Below, piece after piece: positions 19,161 through 28,240 of a stretch of DNA of 64,000 nucleotides. The notes under the pieces are model-generated. The model ran no database searches. It was not told where the DNA came from and saw only the letters and a list, made by a program, of their open reading frames with translations. The position numbers and the translations under genes were made by a program. Position 1 is the stretch's first letter. Each line of letters opens with the position of its first letter. Source of the DNA: Microbulbifer guangxiensis (GTDB lineage: Bacteria > Pseudomonadota > Gammaproteobacteria > Pseudomonadales > Cellvibrionaceae); assembly GCF_021729075.1 (NCBI RefSeq), contig NZ_JAJSAQ010000003.1:124001-188000 (forward strand). Reading direction: 5' to 3'.

Positions 19161-20536
19161 GCCGCGCCCTCCTCTGCCGCACCGGGCAGGTTGGTGATGG
19201 TGCCTTCCTTCTGCGGTGTCGTGGTTTCAAACTCCTCCACCTCGACGGCTTTACGGGCCATGACCCGGAGGGTGTGGACGTAGGCCCACATCAGGATGAC
19301 ATAGATACTCAGGTACAGGGCGAGGGAGAATCCGACGTTCCCTGCTGCCAGTGGCGTCACCGCATCGGCGGTGGACAGCACTCCTGTTACCAGCCAGGGC
19401 TGCCGGCCGATCTCGGTGACGTACCAGCCCGCCAGGGTGGCGACCCAGCCGGAGAAGGTCATACCCACCACGACTTTCAGCATCCACTCCGGCAGCTCAC
19501 CCCGACGGCGCAGGAAGTAGCAGCCGGTCCAGGCCACGGCGATCATCAGCAGACCCATACCCACCATCAGGCGGAAGCCGAAGAAGATCGGCCTGACCGG
19601 TGGATGATCGCCGTCGAAGTCATTGAGGCCGACGATCTCGCCATCGGCATCGTGGGTCAGGATCAGGCTCGCGAGTTTGGGGATGGCAATCTCGAAATGG
19701 TTGGTGCGCTGCTCCTCATAAGGGATGGCAAACAGCAGCAGCGGGGCGCCGCGTTCGGTTTCCCAGACGCCCTCCATGGCCGCGATTTTCTGCGGCTGAT
19801 GTTCCAGGGTGTTGAGCCCGTGCAGGTCGCCCACATAGGCCTGGATCGGCGCCAGCACCGCCGCAATCACCAGGCCGGTTTTCAGCGTCAGCCGGGGTGC
19901 CTGCTTGTGGTCGCCCTTCAGGATCCGGTAGGCAGACAGGCCGGCGACAAAGAAGGCGGCGGTCAGCCCGGAGGCGATCAGCATGTGGGTGAAGCGGTAG
20001 GGGAAAGAGGGATTGAAAATTACTTCCAGCCAGCTGGTGGCATGGGCGACGCCGTCGCGCATCTCGAAGCCGGTGGGGGTATGCATCCAGGAGTTCAGCG
20101 ACAGGATCCAGAAAGCGGAGAGGGTGGTGCCGACGGCGACAATGAAGGCGGAGAAAGTGTGGACTTTGCTCGGTACCCGGTTGATACCGAACAGCATGAT
20201 GCCCAGAAAAGTGGCTTCGAGGAAAAATGCGGTGAGCACCTCGTACCCCAGCAGTGGTCCGGCGATATTGCCCACGGTCTCCATATAGCCCGGCCAGTTG
20301 GTGCCAAACTGGAAAGACATGGTGATACCGCTGACCACCCCGAGGGCAAATGTGAGTGCAAACACCTTGACCCAGAAACGGTAGGCCCGCATCCATACCG
20401 GGTTGTCAGTCTGGTCGTGGCGCAGTTTGAAATAGAACAGGATCCAGCCCAGCGCAATGGTGATGGTGGGGAAGAGGATGTGGAAACTGCTATTGGCTGC
20501 GAACTGGATTCTCGACAGCATCAGGGTATCGAGCAT
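19157..20536 (-). CDS. cydA: Cytochrome bd ubiquinol oxidase subunit I (CIO type)
   Basis: A 459-residue quinol oxidase subunit with the haem ligands and proton-path residues at the expected places: H19 (in S-S-F-H-I-L-F-P), H184 (in R-F-T-H-M-L) and E99/E107 (in G-Y-E-V-L-T-A-F-F-L-E-A-T-F). The G-R-Q-P-W motif follows late. The quinol-binding loop is the short form, as in cyanide-insensitive oxidases (CioA) rather than the long loop of E. coli CydA. Bd oxidases provide high-affinity, NO- and cyanide-tolerant respiration. It is preceded, 62 nt upstream on the same strand, by a GbsR/MarR-type regulator, suggesting an autoregulated operon. Confidence 0.97.
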   Translation of the reverse strand: MLDTLMLSRIQFAANSSFHILFPTITIALGWILFYFKLRHDQTDNPVWMRAYRFWVKVFALTFALGVVSGITMSFQFGTNWPGYMETVGNIAGPLLGYEVLTAFFLEATFLGIMLFGINRVPSKVHTFSAFIVAVGTTLSAFWILSLNSWMHTPTGFEMRDGVAHATSWLEVIFNPSFPYRFTHMLIASGLTAAFFVAGLSAYRILKGDHKQAPRLTLKTGLVIAAVLAPIQAYVGDLHGLNTLEHQPQKIAAMEGVWETERGAPLLLFAIPYEEQRTNHFEIAIPKLASLILTHDADGEIVGLNDFDGDHPPVRPIFFGFRLMVGMGLLMIAVAWTGCYFLRRRGELPEWMLKVVVGMTFSGWVATLAGWYVTEIGRQPWLVTGVLSTADAVTPLAAGNVGFSLALYLSIYVILMWAYVHTLRVMARKAVEVEEFETTTPQKEGTITNLPGAAEEGAA

Positions 20537-20598
20537 GGGAACCTCTGTGATTGGTAAATGGCTCTCCCTTGGTGGACTGGTCTTGGGCGCCCCAATCC

Positions 20599-21162
20599 TT
20601 AGCGATCGGTCTTGCTGGCGGTACCTCCCTTCACCTTGTCGCGGAGCTCGAGCAGACGGGTGATGCCGGAGCCCAGTTTCATCAGTCTGAGCAGGTCGCC
20701 TTCGTCCAGGCGGCTGAGGGTATTGGCGAACTGGTCGAGCAATTCCAGCAGGTCATAGACCTCGCGCATCTTTTCCTGTGCCTCCGCCTCCCGCTCGTTT
20801 TCCGGTTCATTGAGGAGCAGCTGGCGCAGCAGAGACAGGGTCGGGTCCAGCTCCCGCTTGCGCCGCTCCTCGAACACCGTACGGGCCATCTCCCAGATGG
20901 AGCCGGCGGCAGTGAAGTAATCCTTGCGATCACCGGGCTTGTGGCGCAGCTCCACCAGCCGCCAGGCCTGCAGCTCTTTCAGCCCCATGCTGACGTTGCC
21001 ACGGCTCACGTGCAGTGCCTCGGCCAGCTGCTCCGCGTTCAAGGGTTCATGGTGCACCGTCAGCAGCGCCAGCATCTGGCCAACGGTGCGGTTGAATCCC
21101 CAGCGGCTGCCCATCTCACCGAAATGCAGCACGAAGGCCCTGGTCTGACCGGTTAGTTCCAT
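20599..21162 (-). CDS. GbsR/MarR-family transcriptional regulator
   Basis: A 187-residue regulator of the GbsR group. The winged helix covers roughly residues 20-90 (L-N-A-E-Q-L-A-E-A-L-H-V-S-R-G-N-V-S-M-G-L then wing R-K-D-Y-F), and a long helical C-terminal part (90-180) would dimerise. It is the first gene of an apparent regulator-cydA-cydB unit, so control of the bd oxidase is the natural inference. A perfect 18-bp palindrome lies 13 nt upstream of its start. GbsR relatives sense choline in Bacillus, but nothing in this context points to choline. Confidence 0.88.
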   Translation of the reverse strand: MELTGQTRAFVLHFGEMGSRWGFNRTVGQMLALLTVHHEPLNAEQLAEALHVSRGNVSMGLKELQAWRLVELRHKPGDRKDYFTAAGSIWEMARTVFEERRKRELDPTLSLLRQLLLNEPENEREAEAQEKMREVYDLLELLDQFANTLSRLDEGDLLRLMKLGSGITRLLELRDKVKGGTASKTDR

Positions 21163-21174
21163 TTTCTTTTGAAA

Positions 21175-21192
21175 TTTCAGAAATTTCTGAAA
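21175..21192. promoter_or_regulatory. 18-bp perfect palindrome, candidate operator of the cyd regulator
   Basis: TTTCAGAAATTTCTGAAA is its own reverse complement and ends 13 nt upstream of the regulator's ATG. The location and symmetry fit an autoregulatory operator for the winged-helix protein encoded immediately downstream, which would also set cydAB expression. Confidence 0.7.
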
Positions 21193-21288
21193 ATTGTAAA
21201 TATCCGACGTTGCCTGTCAATCAGTTTGAACCGAAAAGTGTAGGAGATGGTTACCTGCCGGCGCGGATCGGGGTGGATGACGGGTGCT

Positions 21289-22191
21289 TCAGTCCCGTGT
21301 TTCGAGGCTCCTGACCGCCCGCTCGTGCCAGTCCCCGGCCACGATAAAGCCCCGGCTCACCTCCCGGCCCCGGAAACGCGCCGCGACACACCACGGCCGG
21401 CTGCCGGGCCCTGTCTGCAGTATTGCGGCCAGCTGTGCGCTGTCGACGCCCCCGGTCAGACGATAACCGGCATCGTCCAGCCAGGCCTGCTTGGGCAGTG
21501 GTGCCCAGCGCCAGTCGCTATTGGGGAAGTGGCGGGTGAATTCATCAGTTGTGATCCACCAGAAGTCGCAGAGTGCCGGATTGATCTCTGCAGTCAGCGG
21601 TGGGGGTGCCTGTACTGGTCGAAACAGGCGGCCGGGCACGACGGCCCACTGCCGGGATACCTCGATCGACCGCCGGCCGAGGATGGCGCGGGCGAGCGGT
21701 GTTTCCGCGATGGGCAGCTGGTGGTCGCGCATCCGCGCGAGTTTGGTATCCAGCCGGTCCCGCAATCCCGGGCCGACCCAGTGTGTGTGGTCCACCTGCA
21801 GATAAAACTTCACCGCCAGTTCCCAGTGTTCGCTGCACTGGTCGGGAAGATAGTGCACCAGAAAGTCCAGCTCGCCGAGGGTGCGCCCGTTCTCGCGCAG
21901 GGGCAGATTGCGGGCCAGCAACTGGTAGTGGGGATGGTGCTGGAAGGCAAAGGCCCACAGGTGTTCGAAGTAAATGCCCAGCCGCGGCGTACCCTGTCCG
22001 GCGAGGAATTCCTCCAGTGCCGGCTGCAGGCGTGCCCGCTCTGCCGGCGCAGCGAAAAAGTCCCGCAGTTCGGCCTGCCGCTCCGGCGGCAATAGCGGCA
22101 GACCACAGTCGCGCACGATATGTGGTGCGCCCAGTGACCAGAGCAGGTTTGCCCAGTGGTCCGGTTCGACAATGGGGGAGTAATCAGTCAT
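21289..22191 (-). CDS. DUF1853 family protein
   Basis: A 300-residue protein recognised as DUF1853 by G-I-Y-F-E-H-L-W-A-F near residue 72 and the paired G-E-L-D-F-L-V and E-L-A-V-K-F-Y-L segments (around 106 and 124). The D...E-x-K spacing of those segments resembles the PD-(D/E)XK nuclease core, a link that is structural inference only. No signal peptide or membrane helix is visible. It stands alone between the cyd operon and the symporter gene. Function unknown. Confidence 0.82.
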   Translation of the reverse strand: MTDYSPIVEPDHWANLLWSLGAPHIVRDCGLPLLPPERQAELRDFFAAPAERARLQPALEEFLAGQGTPRLGIYFEHLWAFAFQHHPHYQLLARNLPLRENGRTLGELDFLVHYLPDQCSEHWELAVKFYLQVDHTHWVGPGLRDRLDTKLARMRDHQLPIAETPLARAILGRRSIEVSRQWAVVPGRLFRPVQAPPPLTAEINPALCDFWWITTDEFTRHFPNSDWRWAPLPKQAWLDDAGYRLTGGVDSAQLAAILQTGPGSRPWCVAARFRGREVSRGFIVAGDWHERAVRSLETRD

Positions 22192-22335
22192 GGAATTACG
22201 GTGTCGCAGCCCGTGCCAGTAGCCCGCTCACGACCGCAGCAAAAAGGCGGCGCGGCATTCGGGGCTGTGCTAGGGTTTGCCAGAGCGTTGCCAGACGCAA
22301 ACAAAAGAATAACGAGATAATGAGAGGAGCCTCCC

Positions 22336-23247
22336 GTGGAATCAGGTCCATTGATCTCGATCGGTCTGCCGATCTCCCTGTTCATCATCATGATCGGTAT
22401 CGGCATGACGCTGACGGTCAGGGACTTTCATCAGGTTACAGTGAAACCCGCCGGACTTGTTCTGGGCACTATCGCTCAGATTCTGGTCATGCCAGGGGTT
22501 GCTTTCGCGCTCTGCTGGTTGCTCGGCCTGCCGCCGGCAATCGCCGTTGGTCTCGTCATCATCGCCGCCTGCCCTGGTGGCGCCACTTCCAACCTTTTCA
22601 CACTGTTGGCACGCGGCAATGTGGCCCTGTCCATCGTGCTGACGGTGTCTGCCAGCCTCATTACGGTAATGACCCTGCCGGTGTTCACCAATTTTGCCCT
22701 GCAGCTTTTTATGGGCGCCGAGCGGGAGATCGCTTTGCCGTTTGGCCGCACGGTTGTGGTGCTTTCAGCCATTGTGCTGCTACCACTGGTAATCGGCATG
22801 ATCATTCGCGCCCGGCTGCCACACTTCGCCAGTCGTGCCGAAAGTGCCGTCAGTATCTTTGGCGGCTTGGTGCTGGCGGCGCTGGTAGTAGCCCTGATTT
22901 ACGACATCCGCGATCGTTTCCTGGAGTTGATGGCCCTGGCCGGCCCATCTGCCATCCTGCTTAATTTGCTCGGTGTCGCGCTGGGCTTGCTTACAAGCCG
23001 TGCGTGTGGACTATCACGGCCGCAAGCTCTCGCGGTTGCTACGGAGCTGGGCATCAAAAACGGGACCGTGGGAATGACAGTTACCCTGACATTGCTGCAT
23101 TCCAGCGAGATGTCAGTATCCTCGGCCATCTACGGCGTGCTGATGTTCCCGGTCGGTTTCCTGCTTGCCGCCTACGGCCGTCGTGTAATTCCCTCGCCAG
23201 CAAAGCCAGCCGCCGTTGCCGGTGGCGGAGTGAGCGAGGCCGGGTAA
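22336..23247 (+). CDS. Bile acid:sodium symporter family transporter
   Basis: A 303-residue membrane protein with about nine hydrophobic helices. The family motif C-P-G-G-A-T-S-N near residue 76 and the E-L-G-I-K-N-G-T-V segment near residue 238 form the two crossed sodium sites of the ASBT/BASS fold. Bacterial members move organic anions, including pantoate-like compounds or bile-acid analogues, with Na+; the natural substrate here is unknown. GTG 22336 follows GAGAGGAG with good spacing. Confidence 0.92.
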   Translation: MESGPLISIGLPISLFIIMIGIGMTLTVRDFHQVTVKPAGLVLGTIAQILVMPGVAFALCWLLGLPPAIAVGLVIIAACPGGATSNLFTLLARGNVALSIVLTVSASLITVMTLPVFTNFALQLFMGAEREIALPFGRTVVVLSAIVLLPLVIGMIIRARLPHFASRAESAVSIFGGLVLAALVVALIYDIRDRFLELMALAGPSAILLNLLGVALGLLTSRACGLSRPQALAVATELGIKNGTVGMTVTLTLLHSSEMSVSSAIYGVLMFPVGFLLAAYGRRVIPSPAKPAAVAGGGVSEAG

Positions 23248-23399
23248 TTCCGTTGACCGGGCCCCTCTCCCCGGGGGCCCATAGACCCCATTCCTTCAAT
23301 CGGTATCGCACACTGCACCTGCGCGGCCATTGCGTCCCTATGGTCGAGCCTTTGCAGGGGAAACAGTAGCGGCAGTTACTCAGGCCCGGCCGGTAGTCA

Positions 23400-24647
23400 T
23401 CACTTGAAGGCCGAAGCGGGAATTCGCGAAAGCAGAATTCCGCCGGCCGCAAACAGGATGATAAGCGACAGCATGGAGAAGCGTACATCGCCGAACCAGG
23501 TGCCGAAGAGTCCGAACAGCGGCGGGCCGATCAGCGCGGCAAACTTGCCCATCAGATTGTAAAAACCGAAGAACTGACCGCTCTCCGCGGCGGGAATCAA
23601 CCGTGCATAACAGGAGCGGCTCAATGCCTGCACGCCGCCCTGCACCAGCCCGATCAGGACGGCAATGGCAAAAAACTCCCAGGGCGCTTGAATAAAGAAA
23701 CCCCAGACACACACGACCGTGTAGACGACAAGCCCGATATAGATACCCCGCTGCGGGCCAATGCGGTTGCCGAGGTGACCGAAGACAATGGCGGCGGGAA
23801 AGCCGATAAACTGCACCAGCAGTAAAGCCAGGATCAGGTGCGAGCGCTCGAACTCCAGCGCGCGGCCATAGGCAACCGCCATTCGAATGACCGTTCCGAC
23901 CCCGTCGATATACAGCCAGTAGGCGATCAGGAACATCAACAAATATCGATGGCGGGGCAGGGTGCGCAGGGTTGCCAGTACCTGGCCGCCGCTCTGCCGC
24001 CACAGGCTGCCGGGCACAGTGGAGCCGACGGGGGCGGGCTCTGGAACCAGCAACAACAGTGGCAGCGAAAAGGCTGCCCACCACAGGGCAGTGATGGCAA
24101 AAGCGGCCAGGGCCGCCTCGGTGCCGTTGGCAAAGCCGAACATCTCCGGTTTCAGTGCGGCCACCACACAGCCCAGATACAGCAATCCACCCCCGAGATA
24201 GCCGAGGCCGAAGCCGAGACCGGAGACCGCGTGCCAGCGTTCCGTCGGGGCTACATGGACCAGCAGCGCGTCGTAAAGAAGATTGGCGCCGAGAAAACCG
24301 ACCGTGCCGCAGACAAACAGCAGGGCCGCAGCGAACCAGCTGCCCTGTGGTACGCCCGCCAGTAGACCAGTGGCCAGCATGCCGCCGAGGGCAAACAGCA
24401 ACAGCAGCCGTTTGCGTGCGCCTGAGCGATCGGCGATGGCACCGAGGAATGGCGCTGACAGGGCGATGACCAGTGAAGCGGCGGCATTGGCCCAGCCCAG
24501 GCGCAGGTTGGCGGCCTCGGCCGTTGAGTCAGCGCTCCAGTAGTCCTGGAACAGCAGCGGGAAAAAGCCGGCCAGCACAACCGTGGCAAAGGCAGAATTG
24601 GCCCAGTCGTAAAATGCCCAGCCCCATATTCGCTTGTCATATTTCAT
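23400..24647 (-). CDS. UMF1-type MFS transporter
   Basis: A 415-residue protein with twelve predicted helices. The start W-A-F-Y-D-W-A-N-S-A-F-A is the signature of the UMF1 (Atg22-like) branch of the major facilitator superfamily, and the central G-A-I-A-D-R-S-G-A-R-K loop is the MFS signature. Fungal relatives export amino acids from the vacuole; the bacterial substrate is unknown. It converges with the symporter gene. Confidence 0.93.
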   Translation of the reverse strand: MKYDKRIWGWAFYDWANSAFATVVLAGFFPLLFQDYWSADSTAEAANLRLGWANAAASLVIALSAPFLGAIADRSGARKRLLLLFALGGMLATGLLAGVPQGSWFAAALLFVCGTVGFLGANLLYDALLVHVAPTERWHAVSGLGFGLGYLGGGLLYLGCVVAALKPEMFGFANGTEAALAAFAITALWWAAFSLPLLLLVPEPAPVGSTVPGSLWRQSGGQVLATLRTLPRHRYLLMFLIAYWLYIDGVGTVIRMAVAYGRALEFERSHLILALLLVQFIGFPAAIVFGHLGNRIGPQRGIYIGLVVYTVVCVWGFFIQAPWEFFAIAVLIGLVQGGVQALSRSCYARLIPAAESGQFFGFYNLMGKFAALIGPPLFGLFGTWFGDVRFSMLSLIILFAAGGILLSRIPASAFK

Positions 24648-25173
24648 TGGGGATCGCTACCCGATTGGTTACCCACTCGCCTGGCTAGCCCCGGTCCCGG
24701 GATCATCTCATCCTTCCCTTGTTGCAGCAGGGCCGAGTTTGTTGCAGCAGGGCCGAGTTTCCCCTCGAAGTACATCAGAGGTCAGGGGACAACAGTAGCA
24801 GCGTGGGCGCCGGGTGTCGGACAATCGCGCGTGCGGAGGGCGGGCCGGGCAGGAGTGAAAGTCGACCACAGGCGCCGTGGTGGTCGCGCTTTGCCGGCCT
24901 TACCCTGAGTAGGGTGGCCAGTGGGGACGGAAAGCGGCCTCCGAAAGGGGGTGGATTGCCCGGAAAGCCCCGTACCGCGTGCTTTCTCGCTGAGTTTTGG
25001 TATCCTTCACCGCCTTTAATTCGGGGTGGCCGCCAGAGCCGCTTTGGTGAAGGCGCCAGAGCGGACCGCAAAGGCCCGTATCGCCGTGATTCCGGCGGTG
25101 GCTTTCCCCTCTTATTAAGCTGGTGGCGATGACCGCTTCGCTGGCGCCCGCGCAACACTGGAGTTAACCCTAA
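24648..25173. other. Non-coding spacer upstream of purE
   Basis: 526 bases without a supportable gene, between the divergent UMF1 gene and purE. They contain the 20-bp tandem repeat at 24721-24760 and must include the purE promoter. No purine riboswitch or PurR operator was recognised. A long open frame on the minus strand here (24775-25857) runs antisense through purE and is rejected. Confidence 0.6.
24721..24760. repeat. Perfect 20-bp tandem duplication
   Basis: GTTGCAGCAGGGCCGAGTTT occurs at 24721-24740 and is repeated exactly at 24741-24760. Two identical copies suggest a recent slippage event; copy number may vary between strains. Confidence 0.9.
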
Positions 25174-25665
25174 GTGAAACAGATTCCCTTCGAAAAAGTC
25201 ACTATCGTGATGGGATCGCAATCTGACTGGCCGACCATGCAGAAGGCGACCCAGCCGCTCAGCGAGCTGGAAGTGCCGTTTGCCACCGCAGTAGTCTCTG
25301 CCCACCGCACTCCGCAGCGGCTGGTGGAGTTTGCCACCAAGGCCCACGAGAACGGCACCAAGGTGATCATCGCCGGTGCCGGTGGTTCCGCCCACCTGCC
25401 GGGCATGATTGCCGCCATGACTCCCCTGCCGGTCATCGGTGTGCCGGTGGAGAGCAAGTTCATGACCGGTATGGACAGCCTGCTGTCCATCGTACAGATG
25501 CCCAAGGGCGTGGCAGTTGCCACCCAGGCCGTGGGTGCCTCCGGCGCCTTCAACGCCGGCCTGATGGCGGCACAGATGCTGTCGCTGTCCGACGAGGAGC
25601 TTCAGCAGCGCCTGATCGCCTGGCGCGAGCGCCAGAGTGCACAGGTTCCGTTCGAGGTCGAGTGA
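25174..25665 (+). CDS. purE: N5-carboxyaminoimidazole ribonucleotide mutase
   Basis: A 163-residue class I PurE that converts N5-CAIR to CAIR in purine biosynthesis. The signature [10 protein letters not shown] near residue 11, the S-A-H-R-T-P loop and [10 protein letters not shown] are all intact, giving the CO2-transfer site of the octamer. The start is GTG 25174 behind GGAG. purK follows after 49 nt, the standard pairing, with purK supplying the N5-CAIR substrate. Confidence 0.98.
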   Translation: MKQIPFEKVTIVMGSQSDWPTMQKATQPLSELEVPFATAVVSAHRTPQRLVEFATKAHENGTKVIIAGAGGSAHLPGMIAAMTPLPVIGVPVESKFMTGMDSLLSIVQMPKGVAVATQAVGASGAFNAGLMAAQMLSLSDEELQQRLIAWRERQSAQVPFEVE

Positions 25666-25714
25666 CATCGGCCAAAGTGCGGAGAAGTCGGGTAACAGTT
25701 GAGGTAATGCAGAG

Positions 25715-26842
25715 ATGACAGACAGGCGCGTTGGAATCGTTGGTTGCGGCCAGCTGGCACAGATGATGGCCCAGGAGGGACGCACGCTGGGGGTCGAATT
25801 CAGCTTCCTCGCCGAGGGCGACGAGAATACCGGCTGTGTCGAGGGCCTGGGCACCATCGTGCACGCCCGCGATGGCGCCGATGCCGAGGCGCTCTACCGT
25901 GCCATGGGCAGCCCGGAAGTGATCACTGCCGAGCGCGAGCAGGTCTCCGTGGAACTGCTGCGGGCGCTGGAACAGTTCTGTCCGGTCTACCCACGCCCGG
26001 ACGCCTTCGAGAAGACACAGCACCGCCTGCGCGAGAAAACCGCCATCACCGCGGCCGGCCTGCCGGTTTCCCCGTTCCTGCCGGCCAACGACTACGACGA
26101 GATCTGTGTCGCGGTGAAAAAGCTGGGTTACCCCGCTTTCATCAAGAGCTGCGAAAACGGCTATGACGGCAAGAACCAGTGGCGGGTGGACAGCGACGAG
26201 TCGCTGGCGGCGATCCGCGACGAAGTCGTCGCGCAGGAGGACGAACAGGAGTACGTGGTCGAGCAGGGCGTGAACTTCTCCCGCGAGGTGTCCCTGATCG
26301 GTGCCCGTACCGCCGATGGCAAAGTGGTGACCTACCCGCTGGCAGAGAACGACCACTACCGCGGCACGCTGCTGGTCTCCACCGCACCGGCACCCCACGT
26401 GGACGAACAGCTGCAGCGCACCGCAGAGGAATACCTGTCGACGCTACTGAACGCGTGGGACTACGTCGGCGTGCTGGCGATGGAGTGTTTCGTCAGCGAG
26501 GACGGCCTGCTGATCAACGAACTGGCGCCACGGGTGCACAACAGCGGTCACTGGACCCTGGCCGGTGCGGAAACCAGCCAGTTCGAAAACCATATCCGTG
26601 CGATCCTCGGCATGCCGCTGGGCGATACCACTGCCGAGCGCGCTGCAGTCATGATCAATATGCTGGGCGTGGACCGGGAGCCGAGCCTGCCCAACGAGGG
26701 CGTGTGGCTGTACGGCAAGAGCCTGCGCCCCGGGCGCAAGATGGGCCACGTGATCCTGCTGGACGACAGCCAGGAGGCCCTGGCCAAACGTATCGATGCC
26801 ATGCTGGCGGAGCTCTACGGCGAAACCCGGCGCCCTGCCTGA
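25715..26842 (+). CDS. purK: N5-carboxyaminoimidazole ribonucleotide synthase
   Basis: A 375-residue ATP-grasp enzyme that carboxylates AIR with bicarbonate and ATP to form N5-CAIR, feeding PurE. The start V-G-I-V-G-C-G-Q-L-A-Q-M is the typical dinucleotide-like fold, the central Y-P-A-F-I-K-S-C-E-N-G-Y-D-G-K is the ATP-grasp loop, and E-L-A-P-R-V-H-N-S-G-H-W-T is the conserved active-site motif. Full length, forming an operon with purE. Confidence 0.98.
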   Translation: MTDRRVGIVGCGQLAQMMAQEGRTLGVEFSFLAEGDENTGCVEGLGTIVHARDGADAEALYRAMGSPEVITAEREQVSVELLRALEQFCPVYPRPDAFEKTQHRLREKTAITAAGLPVSPFLPANDYDEICVAVKKLGYPAFIKSCENGYDGKNQWRVDSDESLAAIRDEVVAQEDEQEYVVEQGVNFSREVSLIGARTADGKVVTYPLAENDHYRGTLLVSTAPAPHVDEQLQRTAEEYLSTLLNAWDYVGVLAMECFVSEDGLLINELAPRVHNSGHWTLAGAETSQFENHIRAILGMPLGDTTAERAAVMINMLGVDREPSLPNEGVWLYGKSLRPGRKMGHVILLDDSQEALAKRIDAMLAELYGETRRPA

Positions 26843-26968
26843 TAGCGGCCGCAGCGTCTCTGTGATTGTTAATCCCACGTGAGGCGCTGCGATTGAATCC
26901 CCTGGCCGCGAGGGCTGCTTTCTCCGCGGGCGCTATGCTGAGCTGATCCGGTCAGGCGGGCAGAACCA

Positions 26969-27838
26969 ATGTCACACCACAAACCCAAGCGGCTGTCCGC
27001 GGACTTCGCGGTGCTGCTCACGCAACACGGCAAAGAGTCCGTGATCGGCCCCGTCCTCGCCGGGGATGGCCTCCTCACCCTGCGTCACACCGACGCCTTC
27101 GATACCGATACCCTCGGCACCTTTTCCGGTGAAATTGAGCGCACGCTCAGCCCCGTCGACTGCGCCCGGCACAAGGCGCGCCTGGCCTGTGAGCTGACCG
27201 GCGCCAGCATCGGCCTCGGCAGCGAAGGCAGTTTTGGTGGGGGTCCCCTGCCGGGGCTGGTGGGCTGGGACCAGGAGCTGCTGGTGCTGGTGGATCTGGA
27301 GAGTGGCCTGGAAATCGTGGCCAGCGCCGAGGGCCCGTTTGAAACCCGGGAGTGGGAGGCGACAGACGCCGACAGCCTGCGCGCCGGTTTGCAGGCCCGG
27401 GATCCCCGCCAGGGCTGGCTGCTACAAACCGACGGGTACCTGGACAAGGGCCTGCTGGGAGCGGAGGCTCTGCTGCAGTCCGCTTCGCGGTTGTTCGAGC
27501 AGAAAACCGGCTGCGCGCCCGGCGAGGGCGATCCTTTCCCGTGGCCACTGCGCATCCAGCCGGATCTGCGCGCCATGGTGTGCCCGGAGCGGCAGGTTGC
27601 CATCCGCAAGGCGGCCGAGAACCTGCGTGAGCGCCTGCTGAGCCGGTGCCCCGGCTGTGCGGCGCCGGACTTCTGGCCGGATCAACTGGACTTCGGCCTG
27701 CCCTGCGGTGGCTGCGGCTTCGCCACCGGCTGCCTCAGGCAGAGGCGGGCGGTCTGCGCGCACTGCGGGGCGGAGGAGTGCTATCCGGTCGAGGAGCAGT
27801 TTGCCGATCCCGGGCGCTGCCAGATCTGCAATCCCTGA
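26969..27838 (+). CDS. Zinc-ribbon protein of unknown function (possibly DUF6671)
   Basis: A 289-residue cytosolic protein. The last 75 residues contain four Cys pairs: C-P-G-C near 228, C-G-G-C near 247, C-A-H-C near 267 and C-Q-I-C near 285, consistent with two zinc ribbons. The N-terminal 200 residues include K-A-R-L-A-C-E-L-T-G-A-S-I-G-L-G-S-E-G-S-F, a well-ordered block that I associate, without certainty, with DUF6671. It starts 126 nt after purK and ends just before the mrp operon on the opposite strand. No reaction can be assigned. Confidence 0.75.
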   Translation: MSHHKPKRLSADFAVLLTQHGKESVIGPVLAGDGLLTLRHTDAFDTDTLGTFSGEIERTLSPVDCARHKARLACELTGASIGLGSEGSFGGGPLPGLVGWDQELLVLVDLESGLEIVASAEGPFETREWEATDADSLRAGLQARDPRQGWLLQTDGYLDKGLLGAEALLQSASRLFEQKTGCAPGEGDPFPWPLRIQPDLRAMVCPERQVAIRKAAENLRERLLSRCPGCAAPDFWPDQLDFGLPCGGCGFATGCLRQRRAVCAHCGAEECYPVEEQFADPGRCQICNP

Positions 27839-27874
27839 GGAATTTCCCGCCGGCGCCCTTTGTCTGGTGCACGC

Positions 27875-28240
27875 TCACCCGTTGCGCTCGGTATCCGCGC
27901 TTTTTCCGTTTACACCGTTGTTCAGGTCACGGTCGATCTCGGTGCCTTCCCACATGGGGTTTTTCACCCGGTAGGCGGCGCGGGCGATCATATGTGCTCC
28001 CACCGGTACGGTCAGCAGCAGGAACAGGATGGCGGCCACGGCGCGGGCGGTGACCTGTGCATCGCGAAACAGCAGCGCCACCGCCGCCAGCAGCAGCCCG
28101 CAACACAGCGTGGCCGCCTTGCCCGAGGTGCTCATGCGGGTGTAGGTATCCGGCATGCGGATCAGCCCCAGCGCGGCGGTGAAGCCGAAGAAGCTGCCAC
28201 CCAGCAGCAGCACGGCAATCACGATTTCACTGATTGGCAT
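27875..28240 (-). CDS. mnhG: Mrp Na+/H+ antiporter subunit G
   Basis: A 121-residue membrane protein with three helices and the family's G-L-I-R-M-P-D-T-Y-T-R-M motif after the first. It is the last of seven genes encoding the multi-subunit Mrp/Mnh cation-proton antiporter. ATG 28240 gives M-P-I-S-E-I; its start overlaps the end of mnhF by 14 nt. The longer frame to 28390 overlaps mnhF further and is not used. The C-terminal tail is soluble and acidic/Asn-rich. Confidence 0.94.
   Translation of the reverse strand: MPISEIVIAVLLLGGSFFGFTAALGLIRMPDTYTRMSTSGKAATLCCGLLLAAVALLFRDAQVTARAVAAILFLLLTVPVGAHMIARAAYRVKNPMWEGTEIDRDLNNGVNGKSADTERNG

Noticed and set aside
19154-20557. 467-residue open frame on + strand
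   Set aside because: It lies exactly antisense to cydA, whose conserved haem ligands and motifs are complete; GC-rich coding DNA often leaves such open frames.
21600-22964. 454-residue open frame on + strand
   Set aside because: It overlaps DUF1853 and the symporter in other frames, is Arg/Ala/Pro-rich, and has no recognisable domain.
23265-23285. GGGCCCCTCTCCCCGGGGGCCC-like stem after the symporter
   Set aside because: It can fold strongly but has no T-run on either side, so I do not call it a terminator.
23380-24084. 234-residue open frame on - strand
   Set aside because: It is a shadow of the UMF1 transporter in another frame of the same strand.
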